NCBI GenBank assembly: GCA_963678705.1
Contig: OY783212.1
Span: 8,680,001 to 8,744,000 of the forward strand
DNA: 64,000 bases
Source: Panorpa germanica
Lineage: Eukaryota > Arthropoda > Insecta > Mecoptera > Panorpidae
Direction of reading: 5' to 3'
Part shown: positions 1 through 12,815 of the stretch, piece after piece
Numbering within the stretch: the first letter of the stretch is position 1
Layout: the number at the start of each line of letters is the position of its first letter
Program-made: the position numbers and the translations under genes
Notes under the pieces: model-generated
The model's input: the letters and a program-made list of their open reading frames with translations, nothing else
Databases searched by the model: none
Told to the model about the DNA's origin: nothing

Positions 1-896
1 AAATTCAACTCAACGAAAACTCAAATGAAACTCAATGAAAAAATTACACACATTCAAAATATTAATTATTATATATAATCTTTGTCGCAGTGCAGCCTTG
101 GCCTAAGAAAAAGGCGTCTAAATCATTTTCGACTATTTTTTTTACATTGTACTTAAGTGGATTGAAACAAATTAGAATTGTTTTAAAACTAAAGTATATG
201 GTAGGTAGCAAGACTGAAAACAAATGAGCTCAAATTTATTCCGAATAGAAACGAGGTAGCAGTTCATACAACTCACAGAGCTCATACAATTTCTATATCC
301 TGTCGTTTGTGTGCTTCACTTTCGATGGGGTTTAGTGGTTTCCCGTTAAACACTGTTAAGGGTGGTTAAAGTCAGCACACCGCATTACTGAATGTCTCAG
401 GGCTGGAGAAATAGAGAGAATGTCGGCTGGTTGTGTACTACAACCATCCATCTTAATTTATATTGTTGTATGTAATGGATACGGTTGCGATCTAGACGTG
501 CAAATGCCCGTCAATTTATTACGACTGGCACTTGGCGATGTTCTAAATGGGTTCTATCCGCTAAACACAGTTAAATGTATTTAACGTTTATTTAACATAA
601 AAAACTTTAACTTTTACATACATTTTTTTAGATTACATAGAAAAATTATCGATTTACAGAAATACAAAACGTTTCTGAATCTTCTTTTAAATCGTGTTTT
701 TATTTATTTCAATATCCTAAACTTGACGGAGTTATATCTGTATCTATATCAAATTTAAATTTCACTTGTAATAATACATATATTTATAAAATAAGTAATC
801 GATTTTTCACAATCATCATAATATAATACTTGATGGAACACACAACCCAGCTGTTAGTAGTAAATGTAGTATTTGACACATACTCGTATGCCATTA
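1..896. other. AT-rich stretch without a recognisable gene
   Basis: No open frame, splice-bounded exon, RNA gene or terminal repeat could be recognised on either strand. The stretch ends at the 5' boundary of the Helitron-like element. Confidence 0.5.
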
Positions 897-1230
897 TCTT
901 AATATATATAAATTACGTGTCACGTTGTTCCTCCGCGATGGACTCCTAAACTACTTAACCGATTTTAATGAAATTTGTACACCGTGTGCAGTTTGACCCA
1001 ACTTGAAAGATAGGATAGCTTACATCTCAATTTATTTATCTTATTGCTAATTATTTGTCTATTAATTATCTGTATATGACATATGACATCGGGCGACGAT
1101 GATGGCGACATCTGTTGACTAGATTGAGTAAATACTCTGTTGAGTAAATCGAAATCTGTTGACTAGATTGAGTAAATATTCAATAGATGGCGCTACGTTA
1201 GGCACAGCAACGCGTGGCCGGGACAGCTAG
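897..1230 (+). mobile_element. Non-autonomous Helitron-like element, copy 1
   Basis: The element begins with TC directly after an A (TCTTAATATATATAAATTAC) and ends with CTAG directly before a T. That is the A/T target and TC...CTRR end structure of Helitrons. A short GC-rich hairpin-like block, CGTGGCCGGGACAG, precedes CTAG. The interior, from the CGCGATGGACTCCTAAAC block onward, is repeated nearly word for word at 17.36-17.70 kb. There is no coding capacity. The 5' end is inferred from the consensus; the 3' end is firm because it coincides with the end of homology in the second copy. Confidence 0.75.
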
Positions 1231-1296
1231 TGTTATATAAAACAGATGTCAAATCTGTGCGCGTAACGTAGTATGCATTGGAATTTTCAATAACGC

Positions 1297-1475
1297 TGGC
1301 TCCCTTTAATTATTTATAGACACAAAATTTATAGAGATTTTTTTAATAGTTAATATCTCCTAAAATATAAGGAGCGATTAAAAATTATTGGATATTTGAG
1401 GTTCTAATAGATAGTCAACTTTAGAAATATATAGTACACTTTTATAGAAATTAAGAGATGGTTCACAGGCCCATT
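1297..1475 (+). mobile_element. Diverged right-end fragment of the AATGGGCTTGTG MITE family
   Basis: Shares the segment around TTAATATCTCCTAAAATATA, the block TATATAGTACACTTTTATAG and a degenerate terminal CAGGCCCATT with the better preserved copies at 36.2-41.6 kb and 57.2-57.9 kb. Only the last 180 bp or so is present and it is clearly older than the other copies. Confidence 0.6.
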
Positions 1476-2408
1476 GAATAGTAAGAATCATAACTTTAAA
1501 TATAATTTTTTATATAAACTACAAACTTGGCGATAACATTGATGCAGACTGCTGTATCTTCGCGTTCGATCTCCGGACCTGAAATACTTTTTCTGGGTTT
1601 GGTTGCTATCAAGTTAAATTTATGTACATATGTAATCATAAAATTATCAGTCCATATATATTAGGCTAAAACATCATCTGCCAAGTATATATACATATTT
1701 TTTGGTTTTACGTATCCAGTCTTCTTTTGGGCACAAATAATTAGATAATGTTAAATACTTTACATCAGCAAAAATTGTATAAAATACCATACGCATTAAA
1801 TATGTAATTTATCAAATAATATTTTAAGTGACAGATTTGTGTATAAGAGTATAAGTATGTATTAAAGTATACGAGTGAAACATACATGTACGTATGCGTA
1901 TGCCGTGTGTGTATAAGTAAGTAAATAGTATCCAGACTTATAAAAAACGAAATTTTTTATCACGCGATTAAAGACGACGTGCGTGCAATATTTTTATTGT
2001 TTTTTTATTCTTTCTTATAAAGTTTAATGTAGTTTTGAGTTAATGACATATTATAGACATTTTATATATCTGGAAAAAGCATTAAAAATTTACCGGCTGA
2101 GGTGTCAGATCATGATTTATGATATACGTCACAATATATATGTATATACATATATCTAATATATATTTTTTTATTATTATATATTGTAATATGATTTTGG
2201 GATTGAAACAATCAAAAAATATTTAAATTCATAAAATTTATTCGTTTTACATGAGTAGGTAAATTATTACATTTGTTTAAGTCGCATTAAATATGTGTTA
2301 AATTATATAACATGTATAAAATTCACATTCCTGTGCTTTCACATTTTTACTGTTAGCTTGACAACTCCATGGTTAAAGTACAATAATTCGTAAACGGCAA
2401 AAGTGGCA
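1476..2408. other. AT-rich stretch without a recognisable gene
   Basis: Only AT-rich sequence with short TATA-type runs (for example around 2135-2180). I see no coding or RNA signal. Confidence 0.45.
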
Positions 2409-2411
2409 TAA

Positions 2412-3239
2412 GGCCTGTCTCAGTATGGGACCGTATTTAAGCGACGGCGTATTCGGACGTAAATCGGCGGTTTGAATGAGCTACAAAGCAAACCGCCCTA
2501 TGTGTGTCACAGATGTCTGTAGTCGTGTATTAGGGGGTGTATTGGAGTTCTTTAACACTTATATAATTTATCATGAGAGCAAACTTTAACTTTAATTTTT
2601 ATCGATACACTACTGGTATTAAAGGGACTTTAGCATTTATTATATATCTGAGTTCTGGTGGGCGTGAATTTAAATTTAGTTCTATCCTATTGGTATGGGC
2701 ATCCGTGCCCATGATTCACTGAAGTACAAACATAACACTACCTCGCACATTACCACTACTATAACGATATCCTATCCAAACCTTTGTAAATGCAAACAGC
2801 CGCCTCAGACTGGAGGGGATACCTAAGATCGCTTGTTGTTACGTTGCAATACGGATTTTTTCGGTTCTATCGGCGACATCGCTTGTGACGAGTATGTTCT
2901 GCATGCAGTTTATGTTTGTATTTCAGTGAATCATGGACACCGATACCGATACCGATACGATAGAACTAAATTTAAATTCACGACAACCAGAACTCCAGAA
3001 TATATAATATAATAAATGCTAAAGTCCCTTTAATACCAGTAGTGTATCGATAAAAATTAAAGGTAAAGTTTGCTCTCATGATAAATTATATAAGTGCTAA
3101 AGAACTCCAATACACCCCCTAATACACGACTACAGATATCTGTGACACACATAGGCGGTTTGCTTTGTAGCTCATTCAATCCGCCGATTTACGTCCGAAT
3201 ACGCCGTCGCTTAAATACGGTCCCATACTGAGACAGGCC
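2412..3239. mobile_element. PIF/Harbinger-type foldback MITE with very long inverted arms
   Basis: The element starts GGCCTGTCTCAGTATGGGAC and ends with the exact reverse complement. It is flanked by TAA on both sides (2409-2411 and 3240-3242), the 3-bp target duplication typical of PIF/Harbinger. The inverted arms continue inward for about 300 bp with few mismatches (the TTTAAGCGACGGCGTATTCG block, the GATACACTACTGGTATTAAA block and more), leaving a centre of roughly 200 bp. No transposase is encoded. A related single arm lies at 32413-32695. Confidence 0.85.
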
Positions 3240-3242
3240 TAA

Positions 3243-6200
3243 TGGCTAACGCAGAACATAATTATCAGCAAATGCTGATATGTAAAGGTATGATGCTGCA
3301 AAGTATTTTAATATAAATTTATTTTTATTTTTCAATATTTTAATTTAATAATTATATATTTGCAAAGCAACAAATTAACGGCAAATTTTAGTTTTTGAAA
3401 CAATTAATTTTTCAACCATTTACTACTATCTTGACCGTATAACTTCTAAATGACAAAATCGCGAACACATCAACTAATTTGCGGCAAAAAAGCACCCAAT
3501 ATGCTTTTTTGGAAAATTACCATCCCAGCCTCACGAACGTGTAATTATCACATTGTCTCTTTAATGGGAAATCTTTTCCTTATGGTAACAGTTCCTTCTA
3601 GCGATATTTCTTCTCTGATTTTAGCTAAAGTGTCAAAATTCGTGTTTCTACTGAAAGTGTTATTTTCTCTGTTTACAAAACATTAAATATTCCTTCTCCT
3701 GCTCAAATGCAGGTGGAGTAGTAGGGCGCACCACTAAAGGAAATATACGCATATGCTCTTAAACAACTGAAGTAACTTTGAAATTAAAAACAATAACCAA
3801 ATGAGCAACGAGTGTTCATTAAATAATTTTTGTGGTACAAACAAACGACCAGGGTATAGAAAATACGCAGCACATACTCGACTGTACAAATTACACTCTA
3901 ATATACGAGTGTCAGTAACGCGAACGGGCCAAATGACGTATGTAAAACTAGTTACAAAGTAACATCCTTTAAAGACGGGTAATGTGTGAAATAAAATTTT
4001 CAAATTTCTTGTAATGCGTGAAAACAGCAAGCACTAACGTAACAGACATGCGGCATGAACACACTTTATGCATTATATCTAAGTTTCTTTCATATTGTGT
4101 CTTTCTAACAGTAATTCTCTTCGTAAAGTAAAAACACCCTACATAAGAAAAATATTCAAATAAAATGCGTCACTTGGAGTAATATTACGTTGAAAAGAAA
4201 AATTCTAAAAATAAATATATCGTACTCTTGCATTAACACTTTATTTAAAAAATATGTAAATGTTTCATGCCCTAACCTACATACAAAATATACAATACAA
4301 AGAACTGTAGTGTTTTAGTTCTCTCCCTTTTTTTTCTTCTACAAATATTTCTATCTCTTTCTTTCACACAGTGGTAGATAGAGCTTTCCATTATCATTTC
4401 CTAACACCGACCTAACCTAAATCTCTATGTTACTAGAGTGAAATGCGGGAAGAAGGCGGGAATATTGTAGGACGTGGATCGGGCGTGACCCAATTGGCAG
4501 CATCCAGGACTGTACACAGTGGGGATGAATCTGTAAAGAGTGGATAGTGAAGGGTGAAGGGTGAAGGAGAGAAGGACGTAGCAGACTTTCACAGCTCTAC
4601 AACTACGAGTAGAAAAGACGTACAGGGTGGTAAAGAATTGCGTAACAGGGTGCTAACTTCGTTTCCTGGTTTAAACTTTATGCAGGGATACTCGTTACAG
4701 TTTACTAACCACTGAAGACGTGCCTGTAACCTACACTTCCTTATTAATGGAAACCGGATGTGAATTACGTGATCTTGCTTAAATTTAACGGCCTGCAATC
4801 AACTGAAGATAGATAATTATATATAAAAGCAGCTAAAAGTTTCTTAATGGGTGTATTTCCCAATGAAGACATTCATTAATTTTCTACGAGGGTATATACT
4901 CGTTTGTTTTCTTCTTACGAATTTCTTTTGTTTCTTAGTTTCCTTATTGTAATATTAGTTGTTTTTAAATATTTGCAAAAGTTAGGTAACATGACTATTT
5001 AACGAAATATCAGTAAATCTTTCTGCCGACTTAGTACCTGATACAAGTTCGGTACACTGTTACCATCTATATCTAACTGTAGAACCATGAAGTAATGTTT
5101 CACCTTAATTGACCACGGCAACTTACTTTTGTGATATTGTGAGTTCAACCCTAAGTCATAAGATTAAGGTAAGCAGAAATATTTGTATTCAAATCGATCA
5201 AAAATGAAAAGAATCCCTATTTTCCTAACGGCGAAAATATTATCGTGATTAGAAATATTAAAAGACATAAGAAAAAGTGTTTGGAACTTGTTAGAAGTGT
5301 GCTTAGAAGCGACAAATTACGTTATTTACCGAAATATTGATGTGACATGACATGAACATCTTTTATCGTATATTTTGGTTAACGGAAAGAAATAATCCCG
5401 GGTAGAATGAAATTTAATTTTAGAAATCATTAAACGCTTTATTTAGCAATTCTTTTGCCTGTCCTCTATATTGATGTAAAACATTTAGAATTCCAAATTT
5501 CGAGTTTTAAGTATTTCCCAATTAAGTATTAACTGAATTATGTTCTAAAAAGTTAATAAATAAAATATGACATTTCTCTAATACAATTTCATAAATTTTA
5601 CAATGAATTTAAACTCACCTACCCTTGAAAATATAGTAAATACAAAAGTACAATAATTGTGGTATGTAGGTAGGACTAATATACAGTATAAATTATTCGT
5701 TTCACCCTGTTCGTAGCGAGGTAGGTCATATCCGCGTTGTGATCGTTCTGTTTGCGACTGTTTGAAAGCAAAGCTCCGGGAGAAACGGTGGATGGGACGG
5801 GGAAAGGGACAGGGGGACAAGTAACACAGCGCGGTCAGGGTGTAGCAGAGGGTTGATATGCATTGATTTACCATGCCTGCTGATGTGACGTATAGAGAGA
5901 GTTGTACTACAAACCCTGTGCGGTCTCAAGGCACCATCGCATCGTAGCTCCATAGAACGAAATATAGGACAACTGACTCACCCACTCACCCAGTGCACTG
6001 AGTAGGGTCGTGCGGTGGCACGGAGCAATAGATCTGCTGCCTCAAGCGTCCTTCTAACCACAAATCACACATATAAAATTCACAAATCTATAAAATTCAA
6101 GTACAAATTTACAAATCACAAATTAATAAGTAAGGTTTCAACTTTTTTTTTTATTTATTTTTATTATTTTACAATATATTCTGTAAAAATTTGAAGTCGA

Positions 6201-7654
6201 TTGGAGTAAAATTGTCCGAGATATAGAGTTTTAAGTCTTCACCTCTCTCGTCTGCTTTCGTGTTATTTTGAAACTTTTAAATAAGGTTTCTCACACATAG
6301 CTTTTTCAGAGGCGGTGCCCTCTCTAGCTCAAAATCTACTGGACCGATTCTTTTGAAATTTTGCACACTCTTTCTTTACATAAATGCCGAGGTAACGTTG
6401 TCGAGTTTTTTTTAAATTTTTAATTTTAACATATTTTAAAATAACAAAGATTCTGATTTTTTTTATGAAAAATCGGTATTTTGACTTTTAAGTGCTGTAA
6501 AAAATTGAAAAATGGATAAAAAAGAAAAAACTGAACAGCGTTACCTGCAGAAACTTATCAACTAATGAAATCATTTTAGCACCAATATTACTTTTTTTTG
6601 TGGCGTCTGCAGATATTCGCTGTCAATGCTTCATTTCTTAATATTTATTTATGAAAATTTCACAAAGTATTCTTCAAATGTTATTTTATCATGTAGTAAT
6701 TATAAAAATAATTATATATTAACTGTGTCGTCAAAAAAAATTATCGAAAATATACTTCTTTTTTATCGTTTGGCCTTACCCATCATTTAACATAATAAAA
6801 GTTAATTGTTACGTTAACAATGTTACCTAATATACAACATTTTGTGTTCTATAGATAACATTTCACATTTTACGGATAGTATTTTATCTTCTCTGTATAT
6901 TTGTCAATAGTTTCTGCAATCTTTCATTCCCTTCACATGAAGTAACTACTAGTTCGAAGTCAACTATCTATATAACTGTGATCTATGTTTGTATAATACG
7001 ATTACTAGTCGAATGTACAAGTGAAATGATTACTACTAAACGATGTATTTTCAAACTATAATTATTCTATAATTAAAAATCAATTATGCAGAGGAATCAA
7101 TCGACTACGGGAAATAATTATCTGTATGTAATCCTTTGATAACTAAAGTGGATTAAATGGAAATCCTGGATTACGTTGATAAGATCGTAAGATGAGGTTT
7201 ACTACTATTTTATTATGCTACAATTATTTTTAATATGTCTGCAGGGATTTTAATTTTATTTACTAGTCGCGACTGCGTATGTAGCTATAGAATCTGCCTA
7301 TTATAATGTTCGTTCTATATTATAATGTTCCAAGTAAATGTTCATATGTTTATTTGTTTATACGCTCCAGCGATTTGTATGGTGGCCTAAAAATGGCTCC
7401 GCGAATTTTTATAAAAATTGCCTATTTCGTAGAGAAAAAAATTCTAAGACTTTTAGCGTCCTTGAATTTTCCCTTAAATTTCCTGGAAAAGCTTAGTTTT
7501 GGAAAAACTAAATATTTTTTTTACTTTTTACTCTATAACTTTTAATTCATAAAAGATAGAAAGTTGAAATTTGGCATGTGTATTACGGTATTCAATGCTA
7601 ACATTTTTTGAAAATTAGATTGAAAAATTGGAAAAGGGGGCGTTGAGGAAATCT
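3243..7654. other. Stretch without a recognisable gene
   Basis: Short open frames here show no family resemblance and lie in sequence of ordinary base composition. A GC-enriched patch at about 5690-6060 is listed separately. Around 6300-6500 there is a block whose wording (CTACTGGACCGATTCTTTTG, then GAAATTTTGCACA) resembles phrases found in dispersed insect repeats, but I cannot give it boundaries. Confidence 0.4.
5690..6060. other. GC-enriched patch of unknown nature
   Basis: This patch is visibly richer in G, C and CpG than its surroundings and contains G-rich runs on the + strand (about 5790-5820). Two overlapping minus-strand frames cross it (5578-5874 and 5726-5953), but neither resembles a known domain and their amino-acid make-up is low in information. 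It could be a non-coding first exon or promoter of a gene read leftwards, or an old repeat. Confidence 0.25.
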
Positions 7655-7775
7655 GACCGTTACGGTAAAAAAGTGCCGTCGCAGTAAAAAAAAGACCGTC
7701 ACGTTAAAAGAAACATTGTCACATAAACAAACACAGTTATGTTAAAATAACATCCCCACGATAAATAAACATCGA
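7655..7775 (+). repeat. Degenerate tandem repeat, period about 19-20 bp
   Basis: Successive units have the form ACCGTYACGGTAAAAAA: ACCGTTACGGTAAAAAAGTG, CCGTCGCAGTAAAAAAAAGA, CCGTCACGTTAAAAGAAACA, then TTGTCACATAAACAAACACA and weaker units to about 7775. Each unit pairs a CG-containing head with an A-rich tail. Confidence 0.6.
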
Positions 7776-8988
7776 TGATTTCATCGTTAAGGACTACGAC
7801 TTTTATCCTAATGGCGACTTTTATCGTGACTTATAGAATGAGATAAATATTTGAATTTAAAAAGGAAATTAAAATTTCATATGAAATTCAATTCACACAT
7901 AAAAGACAGACGTCGCTTTGCGACAGTAATGAACGGTAATAAAGTTTATATTCGCTGAGAATTACTTTTATATATTAACATTTATTTTATGGAAATTTCT
8001 CTAGATTATATATGATTGCTTAACAGAATATTTTAGAGAGACATGGCGGTATGGTAAATTTAATTTTAGATAAGTAGTACCAATTAGCTAAACACCAAAC
8101 TTGTGTTCAAGTTATCAGCTACCATTATCTGCAATTATGTTTCACCACTTTCTAAACAGATTATGTAACCTCTCAGGCTTTAACATACAAAATACGTTAT
8201 GTGTGCCACATCACCTTAGCTGTTGAGATAAAAGGAATGCAACCTAGAGGCGCCCAGTGATAACAATGTAAATACACTGGACACATGTAAGAAAATCAGA
8301 GAACTTACAAAAATGTTATTAGATTTAAGACAGTTTGGCCGTAAACCCACTTTTCTTAGGAATGTGATAAAATTAAAATATATGTTAACCTAAATGTATT
8401 TAATTTCTCAAAAAAAAATTAAATTTTTCCATCGATTGTGAAGCGAGAAAAAGTGCATATAATTAACATGCAACGGGCCGATAAAGTATAAAAAGAAAAA
8501 ACATAAAGACATAGTTTCTTGTATATCTGAAAACCTGTACTTAGAAATCTAAAAGAATAATATTTAATAAAACAAAGAATTAGAAAATTTAGAAATGAAA
8601 ATCGTTTTTTTTTTATCGATTTGTTGAAAATATATACATATTTAAAGTTGAAATTTTAAAAATATAACAGCCGTGTAGTGTGGTTGTATATTAGTGTTGT
8701 CTGCATATGAAAGTTTCTATATACCGACAAAAATAAATTAGTCTGCCATTAAGCATTTTAAAGTTTTCGTATTGACTGTCGGACTAAGCTTTTCTCTCCG
8801 ATTGACACGAGCAAACTACTTTAAAAGATTGAAGATTTTACAAAGATGTCAATTTGAACTGGATAGAAATAAGTTATTGTAAGCGACGGCTAAAACAAAA
8901 TGGTTTTAGATACGGTCTCCATTGACATATTTAGTCCAGGGTAGTTAAATGTAAGAGTGTTACGACGGCTTCAAACTTTGCCACTCTT

Positions 8989-8992
<4 letters not shown>
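7776..8992. other. Stretch without a recognisable gene
   Basis: AT-rich sequence. No exon, RNA or element end could be recognised. Confidence 0.45.

Positions 8993-9059
<67 letters not shown>
8993..9059. repeat. (AT)n microsatellite
   Basis: About 66 bp of uninterrupted AT dinucleotides. Any reading frame across it encodes only Ile-Tyr repeats and is an artefact. Confidence 0.97.
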
Positions 9060-9063
<4 letters not shown>

Positions 9064-9779
9064 CAAAAAAATTACATTTTAAAGATAAATATAAGGTAAT
9101 CATTTTAAAGAAATATAGTATACCGTTATACGTTATATAGAAATATTTTTTGTACAAAATAAAGAAGTAGACTCCATAAATGTTTACGAAACAATTAATT
9201 AAAATGTTAAAAAAATATTGTTTCTTTGTATATTTACTAAAAGAAAAGGTTGTAATATTTTGAGCAAACAATGAAAACTAATCATTTATAAAAAAGCTAC
9301 TAGCTACACAAAGCTGTTCAAACAAAGAGAATTCGCAAAATGACAGTAATTAAAATGTAATGAATGACTTAGGAGGGTATTTCTGACTACTCTGAAGTTG
9401 AATCTACGTCACACGAACCAAGTACGTAAGTGTACGCACAATGTTACGCTACGCACAGTGTGTACCACCCACGCAAAAAGCGTAGGCGTCGTTTATTATT
9501 TCAAAGCACGTCGAGCATGCAATGTATTATTAAAACAAAACATACTGAATCCTCGGTAAAGTCAAAAAAATAAATATTACAACAACTGAGGGCACTAGAG
9601 ATTTAACGAGTTGAAAATACTTCTCTGTAACTAATGTGTTATGTTTTTTGATGTTATATATAAGTACAAAACAGAGTTTGTTTACCAAAGAACTTGTTTT
9701 ATATGTTTTTGAATCGGTGTACCCATAGTTTGTACAAACAGTGCTAGCTCTGAGTACTTGGCCACCTAATAAATCACTC

Positions 9780-9905
9780 AATAAGTTCGTGGAATGACTT
9801 ATAGATGGCACCACTATAGACAAACCCATATAATTTTTAGTACCAACCTTTGGTAAAATTTCATGATATTCCAAAAATTAGTTACCGAGTTACAGTGGCA
9901 AGTAT
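9780..9905 (+). mobile_element. Mariner-like non-coding relic, copy 1
   Basis: The order of phrases ATAAGTTCGTGGAATGAC, GGCACCACTATAG, AAAATTTCATGATATTCC and GAGTTACAGTGGCAAG matches relics at 36081-36220 and, in reverse orientation, 44655-45085. The arrangement resembles the terminal and 5' non-coding part of mariner elements. No transposase reading frame survives here. Confidence 0.45.
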
Positions 9906-10340
9906 TGGAATTTCGTGTGTTAATAAAGCATTGATTTTTAATGTGAAAAAATACTAAGTCCGAATAACACTTCTCAAGCCATTATTTTGCTTCAAAGATA
10001 TTTTTTTCTTATTAAAAAGAAATGTTGGTTAAATGATGTAATATATATACGTTCAAAAAAAATTCCGTAAATTATAAATAAAAAGAAAATCCTCTTTTTT
10101 AGGTTTTACCTTAATAATTCAATTCTATCTATTTTTTTAGGTATTTTCTTAAATTTTTATTGTAGTACCTATATATTAGTTTACATGTATTTTCGCTCCA
10201 TTTAGACTGGCTTTGAACGCAATATGAACATAATATAATTAATTGAGCTGAATATTTTAATTATAATACAATAATTGTGTGTGTTTTGTAGATTTGTTTA
10301 CTTTTAAGTTTGGTAAATTTTTGGTGTGTTAATTCTTTTT
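9906..10340. other. Stretch without a recognisable gene
   Basis: AT-rich sequence between the mariner-like relic and the tRNA-derived SINE. I see nothing further in it. Confidence 0.45.
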
Positions 10341-10425
10341 GCCAGTCATGGAAATACGTTATCTCCGGGAATCGAACACGGACCTAAGCATAGCTGAGCA
10401 CCTAACTACCTCGGCCATCCAAAGG
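10341..10425 (-). mobile_element. tRNA-derived SINE or tRNA pseudogene
   Basis: Read on the minus strand, the block contains an A-box-like TGGCCGAGGTAGTTAGG (10417 to 10401) and, 23 bases further on, a B-box-like GTTCGATTCCC (10377 to 10367). These are the two internal RNA polymerase III promoter boxes, in tRNA order. The 5' side fits a tRNA acceptor (GGATGGCC) but the 3' side does not close a matching acceptor stem, and the sequence runs on into unrelated DNA. A tRNA-related SINE head is therefore more likely than a working tRNA. No second copy was found in the window. Confidence 0.6.
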
Positions 10426-11114
10426 ACTTTCTTAAGAATTAAAGTTGTATAATTCGTCTTTACCTGCCAATTTTTGTTTGTACTATTTAACCCAGGTATA
10501 ACACAGGTAGTGTTACGATTAAGTACTATTAGCTACAAGAGATGTCACTTTCAAATATTTGTATATTACCAGACGTTGAAGTACAACATGCGCTAGTGCC
10601 AAGAAAGACGTCTACTAGCAATTTTTATAACAGTAGGGTCATTACTGATCCACTTAGCAGATGATGATCTTGGAAATGATTTTATATGATTTAAAATCGC
10701 TCATCTAGCACTTTCTCGCAAAGGAGTGCTAGGTGAATGACTGATGCTATACTGTTATCAAATTTTTGAAATATTTTTTAATTTAAATTATTAGAGTTTT
10801 TAGTATTACTAACTACAATTTGATTATTTAACCTATTGTATTTATTTTTCAGTTACTATTTATTTACATTTAGTAACATTTCTTACGAATAATGTATATT
10901 TAGTTATATTTTATTTATAAAAATAAGTAAACATTAATTTTAATAAACCAAAAATTAATTTGTTGATCAAGTGAGTCTCTGATCCAAGAAAAATTAAATT
11001 TTTGTTATACAAATTGAAAATGATTTGTATTTGTAAGATGTTCCTAGTGAAATTTTAAAACCCAATTCGTTCATTGATTACGATGATTCAAATTTTTCAA
11101 AACTAAAAGCGTAA

Positions 11115-11637
11115 GGCCGTCCTCACACGACGCGACTAGTTGCAAACCTTAGCCCCCAATATACCCGAAGCGAATGTGATTACAACTGTTGTTAGTGAGT
11201 GACCGAACTTGTATGCGAGTGAGATAAAACACGAGGAAAGGCATACGAGTCAGCTGATTGCAAACTAAATGCGAAACGAAGTTTTCAACGAAAACGAGAA
11301 CTAGCCGTGTATCGTGACTCTATAGAATTTTTAACAATAGCAAAACAAGGGATTCTATTGTGTTATATTTGATTGTATGAATGTATTTAAATATTTTTCA
11401 ATAATATTCGTAAACATCTCTGTTGATGAAATCAACAATCCCCTGCGACCGAGAAATCTAGTCGCTGAATATAAGCTCAAAACCAGTTTAAAATCAGTTC
11501 AGTTACGTTCGTGCCGTGTGTTTTATCTCACTCGTAAACATGTTCGTTCTTTTACTAACAACACAGTTGTAATGACATTCGGTTAGAGCAGGTTCGGGGC
11601 TAAGGTTTGCAACCAGTTGCGTCGTGTGCTGAGGGCC
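11115..11637. mobile_element. PIF/Harbinger-type MITE
   Basis: Flanked by TAA on both sides (11112-11114 and 11638-11640). The ends are inverted repeats: GGCCGTCCTCACACGACGCG on the left against GGCCCTCAGCACACGACGCA on the right. The similarity continues through TTGCAAACCTTAGCCCC and, more weakly, further inward (GTTTTATCTCACTCG near the centre has its counterpart on the left). The open frame at 11377-11586 is simply the right arm and not a gene. Confidence 0.85.
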
Positions 11638-11640
11638 TAA

Positions 11641-12698
11641 TTCAAACTATGAAAGCAAAAACTTCTTAGCTCTCTTTAATAGCGTTTACATCTCATTTTT
11701 AGTAAGTTTACAATGTTTAAAAATTACTAGCAGTAATATATAAATTCAAACAAAACTTAGCTTTCAAAACTAAGTATAACTTATAGCATAATTCCACTTT
11801 CTTCAAGAATAATATTTAAACATTTAACAACAAATTTAACATACATTATAAATCACATGTTTTAAATCTATTTCACAATGAAGAAAATGCCTTGCAAAGT
11901 ACAAACAATCCTGCGCATTATTTTCTACAAAGAAACACATACTCAATCTCCAGAGAGAGTTTGGAGAGGGCGTGTAAACCATTTACCATAAAATAGGACA
12001 TTTAATAGCGCTTACTGTTTAGTTTATTACAATGTTATTTATTTTTTAATTTTGTGAAAAGCTTTGTGGTTCATAATTTTGGCACAGATATCACTAGTGT
12101 CAGTTTTATAACCAGAATTTATTTCTTACATTGAAAATAATCTTTTTCATATAAATATTCTTGTAGAGAAATGTTGAGCCATGTCACTCGTTTAAGATTT
12201 TTAAGCACGATGTTCAGCACAAATCTCCTAAATCAATTTTTAATTAGTATATGAAAATATTTGTTTTAATCAACATCTTTTTAGCACGTTAATACCGTTT
12301 TAATTACATATAGTAGTTATATATCACTCCACGAAAGTTGTAAATCTCCAGAAAACTTGCTAATTCTGATATTATTAAAGTTTCGTCATACGCGCTTTTG
12401 AGATAAGAATGTCTATTTCAACCAAAACTTAAGTTCAAGTAATTAGTGTGAAGATGCTTTACTTTATTTGTGTTTATAATTGTATTACCCAAAGTTTTGA
12501 TTGTAATATTTTAGAAACTTTAAAGGTCTAGACTTATCTGTCACTTTTTGCACAAAACCAGATTTTATCGCTTAAAAAAAGGGCTTAACGAACCGTTAAA
12601 AACATTATACCAGTTTTTATAAAATATATTTTATAGCTACTACATAATTTAATACCAATTATTTAGCTTGTTTAGAAATAGATGTACTATGTAAATTG
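11641..12698. other. Stretch without a recognisable gene
   Basis: AT-rich sequence. No coding or structural signal was recognised. Confidence 0.45.
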
Positions 12699-12815
12699 AT
12701 GTCCGAAATTCTTCGAAAAGTGATGCAATATGCCGAAAAACGGCCATATTATGCCATTCGCTCTGGCGGTGACCATTTACGCGATTACGAAATGATAAAT
12801 CAATTCACAGCGAAT
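12699..12815 (+). pseudogene. Possible degenerate C-terminus of an IS630/Tc1/mariner-type transposase
   Basis: The open frame starting at ATG 12699 reads EILRKVMQYAEKR, then AIRSGGDHLRDYEMI. The order of a charged helix followed by a GG-HL-D motif resembles the last 40 residues or so of several insect DDE transposases, which end in a GGHL-DIIF pattern. The match is from memory of the family's general look and is weak. No upstream catalytic part is visible, and the frame beyond about 12815 looks random. Confidence 0.25.

Noticed and set aside
8987..9271. 94-codon minus frame
   Set aside because: It is largely translated AT microsatellite (Ile-Tyr repeats) and AT-rich flank.
9530..9874. 114-codon minus frame
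   Set aside because: It runs through the non-coding mariner-like relic, has no domain resemblance, and its composition is that of chance.
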